DNA of 64,000 nt from Sphingobacterium multivorum (GTDB taxonomy: Bacteria; Bacteroidota; Bacteroidia; Sphingobacteriales; Sphingobacteriaceae), in assembly GCF_039511225.1 (NCBI RefSeq), contig NZ_CP154261.1, forward strand, positions 2,294,001 through 2,358,000, written 5' to 3'. Of the stretch, positions 1-8,690 are shown one piece after another. The notes beneath the pieces were generated by a model, which was not told where the DNA came from, ran no database searches, and saw only the letters and a program-made list of their open reading frames with translations. Numbering within the stretch: position 1 is the first letter of the stretch; each line of letters opens with the position of its first letter. Position numbers and translations under genes: made by a program.

Positions 1-163
1 CCAGATCGAATAAGATATGTTTGTAAGACTTCATGCTGCAATATTACGGAATAGAATAGGAGTAAGCGAGTTTGTTTGCCCTGAAAGCAGATAATGACCT
101 ACGGCAGACCAAAAAATAGGGAATATTATCATTTTTAAGACCTAAGGCATGCTCAATATTTGT

Positions 164-171
164 TAAATTTG
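164..171 (+). promoter_or_regulatory. Promoter -7 box (TAAATTTG) at the DUF962-like gene
   Basis: An exact match to the Bacteroidota -7 consensus TAnnTTTG. Only four bases separate it from the ATG at 176, so the expected transcription start falls on or next to the start codon. No good -33 TTG is seen at the usual distance. The function is inferred from motif and position. Confidence 0.5.
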
Positions 172-175
172 CCGA

Positions 176-703
176 ATGAAACAAAAGAAGAAAGTTCAAG
201 AAGTCGAACCTTTACGCCCCGTGGATAAGTATTTTGCGGAGCTGGATGCTAATTTTCAGGATCCGACCAACCGCCTGATTCAGGCCATCTTTTTACCATT
301 ATTGTTTTTTGGTATCATGGGCTGCATCTGGATGATTCCATTTCCACAGTTCGAATTCTTGGTCAAACTCAATTGGCATACCTTTTTGAATTGGGGCTCT
401 TTCTTCATCGCTATTGTTATTTATTATTATTTAAAGCTGTCTGCAACCTTGTCCTATGCGATATTATTCTCGATCGGGGGTATGAGTTTCTTTATCGTGC
501 AACTGGAATACGCACAGAAGAACGGTGGCCCGGCTGTCATCTGGGTATGTTTGGGAATCGCATTGCTATCTATTGTCGCGCTGTTTATCGGTAAGGGAAA
601 GGAAAAGAAAAAAATCACAGGACAACAGTTTCTACAGTTTTTACTTGTCGGACCGATATGGCTGTGGCATTTTGTCTTTAAAAAATTGAAATTAAGATAT
701 TAA
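176..703 (+). CDS. DUF962/Mpo1-like membrane protein
   Basis: A 175-residue protein with about four hydrophobic segments between residues 38 and 145, so probably an inner-membrane protein. The N-terminal stretch around residues 25-48 (DPTNRLIQAIFLP) and the C-terminal QFLLVGPIWLW resemble the DUF962 family, whose yeast member Mpo1 is an iron-dependent 2-hydroxy fatty acid dioxygenase. In typical members the N-terminal motif carries histidines (pattern like HHNxxNxLIH). Here those positions are F/Q and Q, so the iron site seems incomplete. The start follows directly after a TAnnTTTG box. The gene stands alone and is followed by a long hairpin. The family call is moderate; enzymatic activity is doubtful. 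Confidence 0.6.
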   Translation: MKQKKKVQEVEPLRPVDKYFAELDANFQDPTNRLIQAIFLPLLFFGIMGCIWMIPFPQFEFLVKLNWHTFLNWGSFFIAIVIYYYLKLSATLSYAILFSIGGMSFFIVQLEYAQKNGGPAVIWVCLGIALLSIVALFIGKGKEKKKITGQQFLQFLLVGPIWLWHFVFKKLKLRY

Positions 704-760
704 TTGAGCTGTCTTTAGGAGTGATCATACTGCATCTGATCGCAGCCTAATCGCGAGCTT

Positions 761-804
761 AAAAGTACAGGGCCAAATTGCTTGCAATTTGGCCCTGTAC
801 TTTT
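761..804. terminator. Bidirectional terminator, 21-bp perfect stem
   Basis: Positions 761-781 and 784-804 are exact reverse complements around a two-base loop, with an A-run at one end and a T-run at the other. It lies between the convergent ends of the DUF962-like gene and the ABC permease and can terminate both. Confidence 0.85.
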
Positions 805-868
805 ATAGGAACGTTCTGACACTGTTCGGGAATATTCGATCGTTATGGACAGTAGGTTCAGTATAAAA

Positions 869-2194
869 CTAACTTTTGTAATTGAACCATTTGATGATTT
901 CTTTGAGATTTGCTTTTTTTCCATAGATCAAAATCCCGACGCGGTAGATACGTGCAGCGACCCAGGTTACCAATAAGAAGGTCAGTATGAGCAAGGTCAA
1001 CGAGGTTAGTATCTGCCATAGGGGTACACCAAAAGGTATACGAACGAGCATGGCGATCGGTGAGGTGAATGGAATAAAGCTCAACCATGTTGCTATCGGT
1101 CCATTGGGATCATTGATAATGACGCCGAACGAGAGAATATAGGTCAATAGCAAGGGCATGGTAATGGGCATGGAAAACTGATTGGCCTCTGTTTCGTTGT
1201 CGACAGCTGAGCCTGCAGCGGCGAAAATAGCACTATACAACAGGTATCCGGCAATAAAAAACAGAAAGAAGAAAATGATGACTTCTGTGAAATTAAAGCT
1301 TTGGATCGACGTAAGGATCGAAGCAGAACCATTCTGGGCCATAGCTTTTGATACGGTACTCATATTACCCGCTCCAGGTTGGCTAGCGGCGACTTCCTGC
1401 ATATCCTGCGGATTGACAAACAGTAGCGTTGCTGTGATAAATAAGCCCCCGGTAAGCACAAGCCACATCACAAATTGGGTCAGTCCAACCATACCGATTC
1501 CAACAATTTTACCCATCATGAGCTGAAAGGGCTTGACCGAGGAAATAATAACTTCGATGATACGATTGCTCTTTTCTTCGATAATACCACGCATTACCTG
1601 GGCACCATAAAGAAACAGGGATAGATAGACTAAGATAGCCAAAGCGACACCAAGGCCCATTGCAATGGCCGTGTTGCTGTTCTTTTCTTCGCCGTCGGCT
1701 GTTATTTCTTTTGCATCGATGCTGACTTTCGGCTTAATGGACTGGATAATCTGCAGGTCAATTCCCTTGGCTTTATATTCCTTTTCACGGATGATCTCTT
1801 CCAGCTGTCCACTAATGATCTCCTGTATGACAAAGCTGGTCTTGCCACTGGTAATGAGTTCGGCTCTTTGGCTTGTTAAAATATCTTTTGGGATATAAAG
1901 GATCGACTGTTTTCCTTCACTTTGGGTCAGCTGCGCTTTTTGTGCCTGGAGATCCAGTTTACTGATTGTATAACTTACATTTTTATTGCTTTGCAGTTTT
2001 CCCGCAAAGTCGCCTTGTTCATCTAAAATAAAGACTTCGGTGTGTGAATCTTTAAAGCTCTTTTTTGTCAGATAAAACATGCCCGCATACAATGCAAAAA
2101 AGAACAATGGCACGGCAAAAGTCATGACAATAAAAGATTTTTTCTTGACACGGGATAGGTATTCCCGTTGAATGATAAGTAGTATTTTATGCAT
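869..2194 (-). CDS. ABC-2 type transporter permease (NatB-like)
   Basis: A 441-residue permease. One transmembrane helix lies at about residues 22-42, followed by an extracytoplasmic region of some 130 residues and then five or six helices from about residue 178 to 425. This is the topology of the NatB/YhaP group of ABC-2 permeases. It works with the ATPase encoded just upstream: the two reading frames overlap by 8 bases, which indicates one operon and coupled translation. The NatAB group is described as sodium or drug efflux, but the substrate cannot be read from this sequence. It ends before the shared terminator at 761-804. Confidence 0.85.
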   Translation of the reverse strand: MHKILLIIQREYLSRVKKKSFIVMTFAVPLFFFALYAGMFYLTKKSFKDSHTEVFILDEQGDFAGKLQSNKNVSYTISKLDLQAQKAQLTQSEGKQSILYIPKDILTSQRAELITSGKTSFVIQEIISGQLEEIIREKEYKAKGIDLQIIQSIKPKVSIDAKEITADGEEKNSNTAIAMGLGVALAILVYLSLFLYGAQVMRGIIEEKSNRIIEVIISSVKPFQLMMGKIVGIGMVGLTQFVMWLVLTGGLFITATLLFVNPQDMQEVAASQPGAGNMSTVSKAMAQNGSASILTSIQSFNFTEVIIFFFLFFIAGYLLYSAIFAAAGSAVDNETEANQFSMPITMPLLLTYILSFGVIINDPNGPIATWLSFIPFTSPIAMLVRIPFGVPLWQILTSLTLLILTFLLVTWVAARIYRVGILIYGKKANLKEIIKWFNYKS

Positions 2195-3122
2195 GATCTT
2201 GAGATAGGGGTGAGACTTGTGTAACTTTTTGAATGAAAATATCCGCCATGGAGGGAACGATTTCGATCAATTGGTTGAGCTGTATTTCGGGTAAGAAATG
2301 CATTAAGACATTGTTGATATGAATATTGTTATTTAGCTGAATTGTAGTGTTGTATGTTTTTTCGTGCTTTGTCGACGTGATGACCTTAAATAGGCTGTCT
2401 TCGGATAGAAGAAAATTATCTTCGTTGGCTGTATATTCCAATCGATAGGTTTGATTTCGGTATTCTTTTTTAATCGCCTGTACGGAACCATCGAGGATTT
2501 TCTTGGATCGGTTGATGAGGGCAATATTATCGCAAAGCTCTTCCACAGTCTCCATGCGGTGTGTGGAGAATATAATGGTCGCCCCCTCTTGATTCAATCG
2601 GAGAATCTGTTCTTTTATGATATTGGCATTGACGGGATCAAATCCCGAAAAGGGTTCATCCAAGATAATCAATTGCGGTTGGTGGATGACCGTGGCGACA
2701 AATTGGACTTTTTGCTGCATACCTTTACTGAGATCTTCAATTTTTTTGTCCAACCAGGATGTGATGTCCAGGCGCTGGCACCAATCGTGGATGCGTGCTA
2801 GGGCTTCTCGCTTGGAAAGTCCTTTAAGTTGCGCCAAATACAACATTTGATCGCCGATTTTCATTTTTTTGTACAGACCTCGCTCTTCAGGTAAATAGCC
2901 GATTTGTGCAATATGCTGCGGACCCAGCGCTTCCCCATTAAACAAAATCTCACCGGAATCGGGTGCGGTAATTTGGTTAATAATACGGATCAGGGACGTT
3001 TTTCCGGCCCCGTTTGGTCCCAATAGTCCGAAAATTTTACCCTTTGGGATTTGAATGGATACGTCGTCCAATGCACGGTGATTGGCGTAATCTTTGGTGA
3101 CATGATTGATTTCGAGTAACAT
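2187..3122 (-). CDS. ABC transporter ATP-binding protein (NatA-like)
   Basis: A 311-residue ATPase. Walker A (GPNGAGKTSL) lies near residues 36-45, the signature is LSKGMQQ near 133, Walker B with D-loop is LIILDEPFSGFD near 150-161, and the switch histidine is in STHRM near 190. About 90 C-terminal residues follow the ATPase fold, as in NatA/YhaQ-type exporter ATPases, where this tail often has a regulatory role. The signature reads LSKGM rather than LSGGQ, which is common in this subgroup. It is the first gene of a two-gene operon with the permease. The 515 bases upstream contain degenerate repeats and no clear promoter box for this gene. Confidence 0.9.
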   Translation of the reverse strand: MLLEINHVTKDYANHRALDDVSIQIPKGKIFGLLGPNGAGKTSLIRIINQITAPDSGEILFNGEALGPQHIAQIGYLPEERGLYKKMKIGDQMLYLAQLKGLSKREALARIHDWCQRLDITSWLDKKIEDLSKGMQQKVQFVATVIHQPQLIILDEPFSGFDPVNANIIKEQILRLNQEGATIIFSTHRMETVEELCDNIALINRSKKILDGSVQAIKKEYRNQTYRLEYTANEDNFLLSEDSLFKVITSTKHEKTYNTTIQLNNNIHINNVLMHFLPEIQLNQLIEIVPSMADIFIQKVTQVSPLSQDHA

Positions 3123-3282
3123 CTATTTTAAGGTTTAATTAATTCGTTCTTTGAGTTCGTCAAAAGCATTCCTTTTTCCCCAAAGACTGACGTTTATTTA
3201 AGTGATTAGTATCTTGAGCAGCTGAATTGTTACAGCAGTTCCGAAAAATTCCTTGTTGGGTGATGCTTGCATTTTAACTACT

Positions 3283-3436
3283 GGACTTCTTATTACAAGC
3301 TGAATTTCATTTCTGACATGCAGGATCTCTCAGTCACAAGTTGTATTTCTTTTATGGCATACTGTATTCTTTTAGGACTTCCTCGAACCTCTCATTACAA
3401 GACGTATTTCTTTTATGACATACTGACTTCTTTTAT
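3283..3436. repeat. Degenerate tandem repeat in an intergenic region
   Basis: Three diverged copies of one unit. Each starts with (G/T)GACTTC (3283, 3375, 3424) and continues with ACAAG (3295, 3336, 3397), then TATTTCTTTTATG-CATACTG (clearest near 3344-3364 and 3404-3424). The copies differ by substitutions and spacing (41 and 61 bases between ACAAG elements). The 515-base gap between the ABC operon and engB holds this array and the engB promoter, and otherwise nothing I recognise. Origin unknown. Confidence 0.55.
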
Positions 3437-3602
3437 TTGGCTAATAATACGTATTCCCCGATTGCCTATTGCAGCTTCGGAAAGCGCTTAGTCGTTTGAT
3501 GAATCGTTTGAAGTGAAAGTTAAAAATAATTAGGGACATTTTATGATCCCGCCAATAAAATGGGAGACGAAGCTTTTTTATGGAATAGAAGCGGTACAAA
3601 TC

Positions 3603-3633
3603 TTGTCAAAGGGATTCATTTAACGTACCTTTG
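3603..3633 (+). promoter_or_regulatory. engB promoter, TTG-N20-TACCTTTG
   Basis: The -33 TTG is at 3603-3605 and the -7 box TACCTTTG at 3626-3633, exactly 20 bases apart as in the Bacteroidota housekeeping consensus. Four bases separate the box from the ATG at 3638, so the transcript probably starts at or within a base of the start codon. Confidence 0.8.
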
Positions 3634-3637
3634 TTCC

Positions 3638-4267
3638 ATGGAAGTGAAAAAAGCCGAATTCGTGTGTAGTAACACGAGAGTTGACAAATTACCTGCACCC
3701 AATTTGCCGGAGTATGCGTTTATCGGACGTTCGAATGTCGGTAAATCATCGTTGATCAATGCAATGACCAACAAGAAAGGACTTGCCAAGACCTCCCAAA
3801 AGCCTGGTAAGACTCAATTGATCAATCATTTTATCATCGACGATACCTGGTATCTGGTGGATTTGCCCGGTTATGGTTTTGCCAAAGCCTCTAAAACAAG
3901 TCGCACGGAATGGGAGAAGTTTATCCGTAGGTATCTTACTCATCGGGACAATTTGCAATGTGTTTTTGTATTGGTAGATAGCCGTCATGAACCACAGAAG
4001 ATAGACTTGGATTTTTGCTATTGGTTGGGTGAATGCGGTTTACCCTTTATGTTGGTTTTCACCAAGGCCGATAAGCAATCGACCGTCAAATCCGATGTGA
4101 ACATTGCGAAATTTAAAAAATCATTGCTTCAGTGGTTTGAAGAGGTGCCGCCGATTTTCCTAACGTCAGCGGAAAAGAAAATGGGCCATGAGCCTATTTT
4201 AGAAGCCATTGATGAAGTTAATGGCCGATTTGTTCGCCCTGAACCCGAAGGAAACGAACAGTTTTAG
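3638..4267 (+). CDS. engB: Ribosome biogenesis GTP-binding protein EngB/YsxC/YihA
   Basis: A 209-residue GTPase needed for assembly of the large ribosomal subunit. G1 is GRSNVGKSSL (about residues 26-35), G3 is DLPGYG (about 74-79) and G4 is TKAD (about 146-149), in the order and length usual for EngB. An in-frame ATG also exists at 3560, but it would put the promoter inside the coding region. The ATG at 3638 gives a normal EngB N terminus and sits four bases after the TACCTTTG box, so I chose it. The UbiA-family gene starts 17 bases downstream and is probably cotranscribed. Confidence 0.95.
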   Translation: MEVKKAEFVCSNTRVDKLPAPNLPEYAFIGRSNVGKSSLINAMTNKKGLAKTSQKPGKTQLINHFIIDDTWYLVDLPGYGFAKASKTSRTEWEKFIRRYLTHRDNLQCVFVLVDSRHEPQKIDLDFCYWLGECGLPFMLVFTKADKQSTVKSDVNIAKFKKSLLQWFEEVPPIFLTSAEKKMGHEPILEAIDEVNGRFVRPEPEGNEQF

Positions 4268-4284
4268 CTAGATCTTAAGTTCAG

Positions 4285-5139
4285 ATGAAAAAATACTTGT
4301 CCTTAGTTTTATTTGCCCATAGTGTATTTGCATTACCATTTGCCTTCATCGGCTTCTTTTTGGCATTGCACACAACGGACTACACCTTTTCGTGGAAATT
4401 ATTGGTTTTGATGCTCGTGTGTATGGTAACGGCCCGTAATGCCGCTATGGCATTCAATCGTTATTTGGATCGCGATATTGATGCCATTAATCCGCGAACG
4501 GCCATGCGTGATATTCCTGCCGGAAAAATTTCTGCTAAAAATGCATTGATTTTTACGTTAGTAAATTGCCTGATTTTTATCGCAGCGACATATTTTATCA
4601 ATTCTCTTTGCTTTATGTTGTCGCCCATTGCACTTTTTGTTGTGCTTTTTTACTCCTATACGAAGCGCATAACACCCTTATGCCATCTTGTGTTGGGAGC
4701 AGGACTAGGATTGGCTCCAATAGGTGCATATATGGTTATTACAGGACAGTTTGCGACTGTTCCGATACTTTATGGCTTCGCAGTGTTGACCTGGGTGAGC
4801 GGCTTCGATATTATTTACGCGTTGCAGGATGAAGCGTTTGATCGGGCCAATCAGCTGAATTCTATACCCGTTTGGTTGGGAACGAAGGGAGCCATGCGCG
4901 TTTCGGAAGGTCTGCACGTGTTTTCTTTTATATTTATTTTAATACCAGCATTTTTGATGCCTGTCGGTTGGATTTATTATTTAGGTGTGGCCTTTTACGG
5001 TGCATTGCTAATTTACCAGCATACCCTGTTTTCATCGACTAATTTAAGTCGGGTCAATCGTGACTTTATGACAACCAATGGTTATGCCTCGGTGATTTTT
5101 GCGGTATTCTACCTCTTGGATATCTGGTTGATTAAATAA
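4285..5139 (+). CDS. UbiA-family polyprenyltransferase (MqnP/UbiA-like)
   Basis: A 284-residue membrane prenyltransferase with about eight helices. The first Asp-rich motif, NRYLDRDIDAINPRT, lies near residues 53-67. The second, DIIYALQDEAFD, lies near 174-185. Both bind the prenyl diphosphate through magnesium. Proteins of this subgroup attach a polyprenyl chain to an aromatic acid in quinone synthesis. In Bacteroidota, which make menaquinone, it may act in the futalosine route (MqnP) rather than ubiquinone synthesis; no other quinone genes are here to decide. It follows engB closely and ends at a strong hairpin. Confidence 0.85.
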   Translation: MKKYLSLVLFAHSVFALPFAFIGFFLALHTTDYTFSWKLLVLMLVCMVTARNAAMAFNRYLDRDIDAINPRTAMRDIPAGKISAKNALIFTLVNCLIFIAATYFINSLCFMLSPIALFVVLFYSYTKRITPLCHLVLGAGLGLAPIGAYMVITGQFATVPILYGFAVLTWVSGFDIIYALQDEAFDRANQLNSIPVWLGTKGAMRVSEGLHVFSFIFILIPAFLMPVGWIYYLGVAFYGALLIYQHTLFSSTNLSRVNRDFMTTNGYASVIFAVFYLLDIWLIK

Positions 5140-5156
5140 ACGTTTTAGCATAAAAT

Positions 5157-5196
5157 AAGAAAGGCTTTAGGATTTCCTAAAGCCTTTCTTATTTTT
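5157..5196 (+). terminator. Terminator after the UbiA-family gene
   Basis: A 16-bp perfect stem (5157-5172 with 5175-5190) and two-base loop, followed by ATTTTT. A-rich DNA precedes it, so it may also act on the opposite strand. The last stem base and the U-run are also the -7 box of the next gene. Confidence 0.85.
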
Positions 5197-5197
5197 G
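5190..5197 (+). promoter_or_regulatory. -7 box TATTTTTG overlapping a terminator
   Basis: An exact TAnnTTTG match, made of the final stem base and the T-run of the preceding terminator. The ATG of the PNGase F-like gene is at 5220, giving a predicted leader of about 18 bases. The -33 position reads TTA instead of TTG. Confidence 0.5.
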
Positions 5198-5219
5198 CAT
5201 CTAAACCAATACACATGCT

Positions 5220-6896
5220 ATGAAGAAAAGTATTCTTTTTACGTCTATTTTATGTTTGTCATTGTCGTCGCAGGCGCAAAAGCTGTCGAGTTATGTCATT
5301 CAATATAACCAAAGTTTCAATGGGAATACAGCTGCCAATCAAAATGCCATCCTCGTCTATGCCAATGAAAAGGAGACTTTTGTCAGTTCAGCGAAGGAAA
5401 TGCAGGGACAGTTGGCGCCGCCATACGAGCGGGTTGTGGTGGAGCGTTCCGGAGGCAATGCCTTACTTAAAATTGCTAAACTCAAAGACGGGTCAATCAT
5501 TCTAACCAAAGATTCGCTCGCGCTTTCGAAGCAAAAATTTAACACGACAAACGAGACTAAAACAATCTTGGGCTATCCCTGCAAAAAAGTGGAGACCAGC
5601 ATCAATTCCAATAAAATAGAAGTTTGGTATACCGATAAATTAGGGGTAAAAGGTGCACCCACGGAACTTGGTCAGGACCTTGGTCTGGTACTCGAAGTGA
5701 TCCGCAACGGGAATACACGGACTTTTGCCACCAAAGTAGAAAAGGTAAAGACGATACCGGAGCAACTGCGGCTGAAAGGAAATGAAAAATTGTACGATGA
5801 ACTCTCGTATAAAGATCTGATCTGGAAGAATCGTTTTATCCAAATACCTGTTTTTCGGAAGGAGCGCATACGTTTTGCGGATGATGTAAAGTCGGATTCT
5901 ATTTTGCGTTTTGCCAATGGGACTGTTTTGGTAAAAAAGGTGAAGATCCCAAAAATAAAGACTAGCGATAATGTATTTGTGCAGTTGGTCGAACAATCGA
6001 AGGGTGATGCCTATGACCGTACGGGATCAGTTTTTATCATCCCGACCAACAAGGCGCAAAGCTTTTTGGATGGCATGAAAAATGGTATGGGTACCCTGCC
6101 TACGTATGAAAATGGAAATGGTAAAGCTTATCAAGGCGTTGTAAAAACAGCATCTTTTGAGCCCATTGTTGAATTGATGCGTTTCTTTACACCCTTTGGT
6201 GTTAAGCAGTTTAACTATCTTCAGTTGAAGGATAAGGTTTGGCAAGATTCAGTACTGTACCGTCAGGACGTAACGGAATTGGCTGGTATGTTGAGCGAGC
6301 AGGAAGTTTATGTAGGGGCCTTCATTGGCAATTATGATAAAAACGGACATGAGGTGAGTGTGGAGTTGACGGTGCATCCGGGTTTTGATGCCGAGTCAAA
6401 GGGCAGCCTGAAAAAGACGATGTCTTTATTTACCACAACCAACGTGATGGAAATGGGCGGCCAGGAGTATGGATCTATGTTTGATAAGGAGAAAGGTCTT
6501 ACTGTTTCGTTTCATTTGGACCAGGACGCTAAAAACGTGCAATTACGCTACATTACCACAGGGCATGGAGGCTGGGGGAACGGAGATGAGTTTGTGCCGA
6601 AGGAAAACCGCATTTTCCTAGACAATTCGTTACGCTTTAAATACACGCCTTGGCGTAATGATTGTGGCTCGTACCGTTTGTCAAACCCAGCTTCAGGCAA
6701 TTTTGCCACAGGTCTGTCTTCATCCGATCTGAGCCGCTCCAATTGGTGCCCGGGTACAGTAACACCACCAATCTACATTGATCTGGGGGATTTAAAAGCC
6801 GGCGACCATACAATGCAGGTGCAGATTCCACAGGGAGCTCCTGAAGGAACGAGTTTTAGTAGTTGGAATGTGACAGGAACCTTGTTGTTCGATTAG
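5220..6896 (+). CDS. Secreted PNGase F-like N-glycanase with an N-terminal GLPGLI-like domain
   Basis: A 558-residue secreted protein; the signal peptide ends near SSQAQ (about residue 20). Residues about 25-190 resemble the GLPGLI family (Tyr-rich beta segments, GYPCKKVE near 118, GLVLEVI near 155). Residues about 240-558 match the two jelly-roll domains of peptide-N-glycosidase F. The KGDAYDRTG segment places an Asp (D266) where PNGase F has catalytic D60 in CDEWDRYA. GNGDEF places a Glu (E457) at the E206 position. The C-terminal DC...NPASGNF...SRSNWCPG block also matches. The E118 position is not conserved. It probably removes N-linked glycans from glycoproteins outside the cell. The layout recalls the longer PNGF-II type with an extra N-terminal domain. 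Confidence 0.85.
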   Translation: MKKSILFTSILCLSLSSQAQKLSSYVIQYNQSFNGNTAANQNAILVYANEKETFVSSAKEMQGQLAPPYERVVVERSGGNALLKIAKLKDGSIILTKDSLALSKQKFNTTNETKTILGYPCKKVETSINSNKIEVWYTDKLGVKGAPTELGQDLGLVLEVIRNGNTRTFATKVEKVKTIPEQLRLKGNEKLYDELSYKDLIWKNRFIQIPVFRKERIRFADDVKSDSILRFANGTVLVKKVKIPKIKTSDNVFVQLVEQSKGDAYDRTGSVFIIPTNKAQSFLDGMKNGMGTLPTYENGNGKAYQGVVKTASFEPIVELMRFFTPFGVKQFNYLQLKDKVWQDSVLYRQDVTELAGMLSEQEVYVGAFIGNYDKNGHEVSVELTVHPGFDAESKGSLKKTMSLFTTTNVMEMGGQEYGSMFDKEKGLTVSFHLDQDAKNVQLRYITTGHGGWGNGDEFVPKENRIFLDNSLRFKYTPWRNDCGSYRLSNPASGNFATGLSSSDLSRSNWCPGTVTPPIYIDLGDLKAGDHTMQVQIPQGAPEGTSFSSWNVTGTLLFD

Positions 6897-6906
6897 ATGT
6901 TTTTTC

Positions 6907-6958
6907 AGCGCTGTCATATGCTATAGAGCACGGTGACACATGACAGCGCTTTTCTTTC
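6907..6958 (+). terminator. Terminator of the PNGase F-like gene
   Basis: An 11-bp stem (6907-6917 with 6940-6950) followed by TTTCTTT. It lies between convergent genes. Only the plus-strand side carries a T-run. Confidence 0.75.
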
Positions 6959-6974
6959 GTTTTTAATACGACCT

Positions 6975-7433
6975 TTAAAGGGGATAAGCCGTCTCACTTT
7001 TCGTTTCCGATAATACAAAGTAGGTCTGTACGGTATTTACTTGCGGTAATACAGCCAGTCGATGCCGCAGAAAAATATGATAAGCATCCATATCTTTGGT
7101 TGCAATACGTAACATAAAGTCATAAGAACCCGCCATTTGGTAGCATTCCATCACCTCGGGAAATTTAGCCACCTCTTTTTCGAATTCATTCAACACTTCA
7201 AAAGTATGCGCCTTGAGAAAGACCTGGGAAAAGGAAATTAACCCAATGCCTATTTTGTGGCGGTCCAAAATCGCCACCGTTTTTTTGATGTAACCCAGCC
7301 GCTTCAGCTTTCTAACGCGCTCATGAACAGCAGCAATAGACTTGTTGAGCTCAAAAGATAGTGCTTTATTGCTCATGGAGGCGTCTTGCTGTAGGAGGCG
7401 TAATAATTTTACATCTATTTCATCCAATTCCAT
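6975..7433 (-). CDS. Lrp/AsnC-family transcriptional regulator
   Basis: A 152-residue regulator. The N-terminal AsnC-type winged helix covers about residues 4-60 (DVKLLRLLQQDASMSNKAL, then VHERVRKLKRLGYIKK). The C-terminal ligand-binding RAM domain follows from about 65 to 145 (VMECYQMAGSYDFMLRI). Members bind amino acids and act locally or globally. It is divergently transcribed from a cysteine-synthase-like gene across 160 bases, so control of that gene in response to an amino acid is the likely role (inference from position). Confidence 0.9.
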   Translation of the reverse strand: MELDEIDVKLLRLLQQDASMSNKALSFELNKSIAAVHERVRKLKRLGYIKKTVAILDRHKIGIGLISFSQVFLKAHTFEVLNEFEKEVAKFPEVMECYQMAGSYDFMLRIATKDMDAYHIFLRHRLAVLPQVNTVQTYFVLSETKSETAYPL

Positions 7434-7593
7434 AATCTGAATATTTTCGGTACGGCTGTAAAAATACGCTATTGTTCTGAATTATTTATTGGTTTTTATG
7501 TCTTTTAATTTAATTTTTATTGAAATTATAGTGATGTGTTGAATATTATCTTGTCAATGGTCAATTTTGCAACAGAATAATCATTTATAAGAA

Positions 7594-8661
7594 ATGGCTG
7601 AACAAGAATTATTAAGTGCGTGTTTGTCGCCTGCATTGGACAAGAGATTCAAACATCTGTGGAGATTGGTCGGAAATACACCGATGTTGGAGCTACAGTA
7701 TACTTACAAAGGTAAACCCGGACGAATTTTCGTGAAATGTGAGAACTACAACCTGACCGGTAGCATCAAGGATAGGATGGCGCTTTATATTTTATACAAA
7801 GCGTATATGAATTGTCAGATCCGGCCGAGTGATGTTGTTATTGAAGCCACAAGTGGAAACACAGGGATTGCTTTTTCAGCAATTGGTAAAGCACTTGGTC
7901 ATCAGGTAAAGATTATTATGCCCAATTGGTTGAGTAAGGAACGTACCGATATTATCCGTAGTATGGGTGCGGATATTCAGTTGATAAGCAAAGAAGAAGG
8001 TGGTTTTTTAGGTAGTATCCGTTTAAGTGAAGAGCTTGCTGCGAAGGGCGGTGTTTTTCTTCCACGGCAATTCGAGAATCAATATAATGCCGAAGCGCAT
8101 GAGAAAACCACCGGTTATGAGATTGTCAAGCAACTGGAAGAACAGGGCTTAGTTGCTGATGCTTTTGTTGCTGGTGTGGGAACTGGTGGTACGGTCATGG
8201 GTGTGGGTAGAAGCTTAAGAAAGGTAAACCCAAATGTCCGTGTACATCCCCTGGAACCGGCAGAAAGTCCAACTTTAACTACAGGGCATAAGGTAGGTTC
8301 ACACCGTATTCAGGGAATATCTGATGAATTTATTCCTGCCATTGTGGATTTGGATGAACTCGATACGGTCGTATGTGCCAACGATGGCGACTCCATTATC
8401 ATGGCGCAGAAGCTATCTCGCCAATTGGGATTGGCTGTTGGAATCTCTTCGGGAGCAAATGTAATCGGAGCGATTAAATTACAGCAGGAGCTAGGCGATG
8501 AAGCGGTCGTGGTGACCCTACTTTGTGATGATAACAAAAAATACCTAAGTACGGATTTGGTGAAAGAGGAGCCGGTAAAAGAAGGATATCTTTCTACAGA
8601 CGTTGATTTCTCAGGTTTTCAGCCGATCTGCAGATTGCCAAATCCGGTATTTGGTGCTTAA
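7594..8661 (+). CDS. PLP-dependent cysteine synthase/CBS-family enzyme
   Basis: A 355-residue fold-type II PLP enzyme. The PLP lysine is K59 in GSIKDRMA, the substrate Asn loop is [11 protein letters not shown] (about 89-99) and the phosphate-binding loop is [10 protein letters not shown] (about 194-203). The family joins a sulfur nucleophile to an activated serine: cysteine synthase, cystathionine beta-synthase or relatives. It carries about 35 extra residues before the lysine motif and a C-terminal tail, with no CBS domain pair. The exact substrate cannot be assigned. The neighbouring Lrp gene suggests amino-acid-responsive regulation. Confidence 0.8.
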   Translation: MAEQELLSACLSPALDKRFKHLWRLVGNTPMLELQYTYKGKPGRIFVKCENYNLTGSIKDRMALYILYKAYMNCQIRPSDVVIEATSGNTGIAFSAIGKALGHQVKIIMPNWLSKERTDIIRSMGADIQLISKEEGGFLGSIRLSEELAAKGGVFLPRQFENQYNAEAHEKTTGYEIVKQLEEQGLVADAFVAGVGTGGTVMGVGRSLRKVNPNVRVHPLEPAESPTLTTGHKVGSHRIQGISDEFIPAIVDLDELDTVVCANDGDSIIMAQKLSRQLGLAVGISSGANVIGAIKLQQELGDEAVVVTLLCDDNKKYLSTDLVKEEPVKEGYLSTDVDFSGFQPICRLPNPVFGA

Positions 8662-8690
8662 AAAGATTTAGTTTCATATGTTTATAGTTA

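Noticed and set aside
3267..3491. 74-residue frame over the tandem repeats
   Set aside because: It only translates the degenerate repeats and lacks a start signal.
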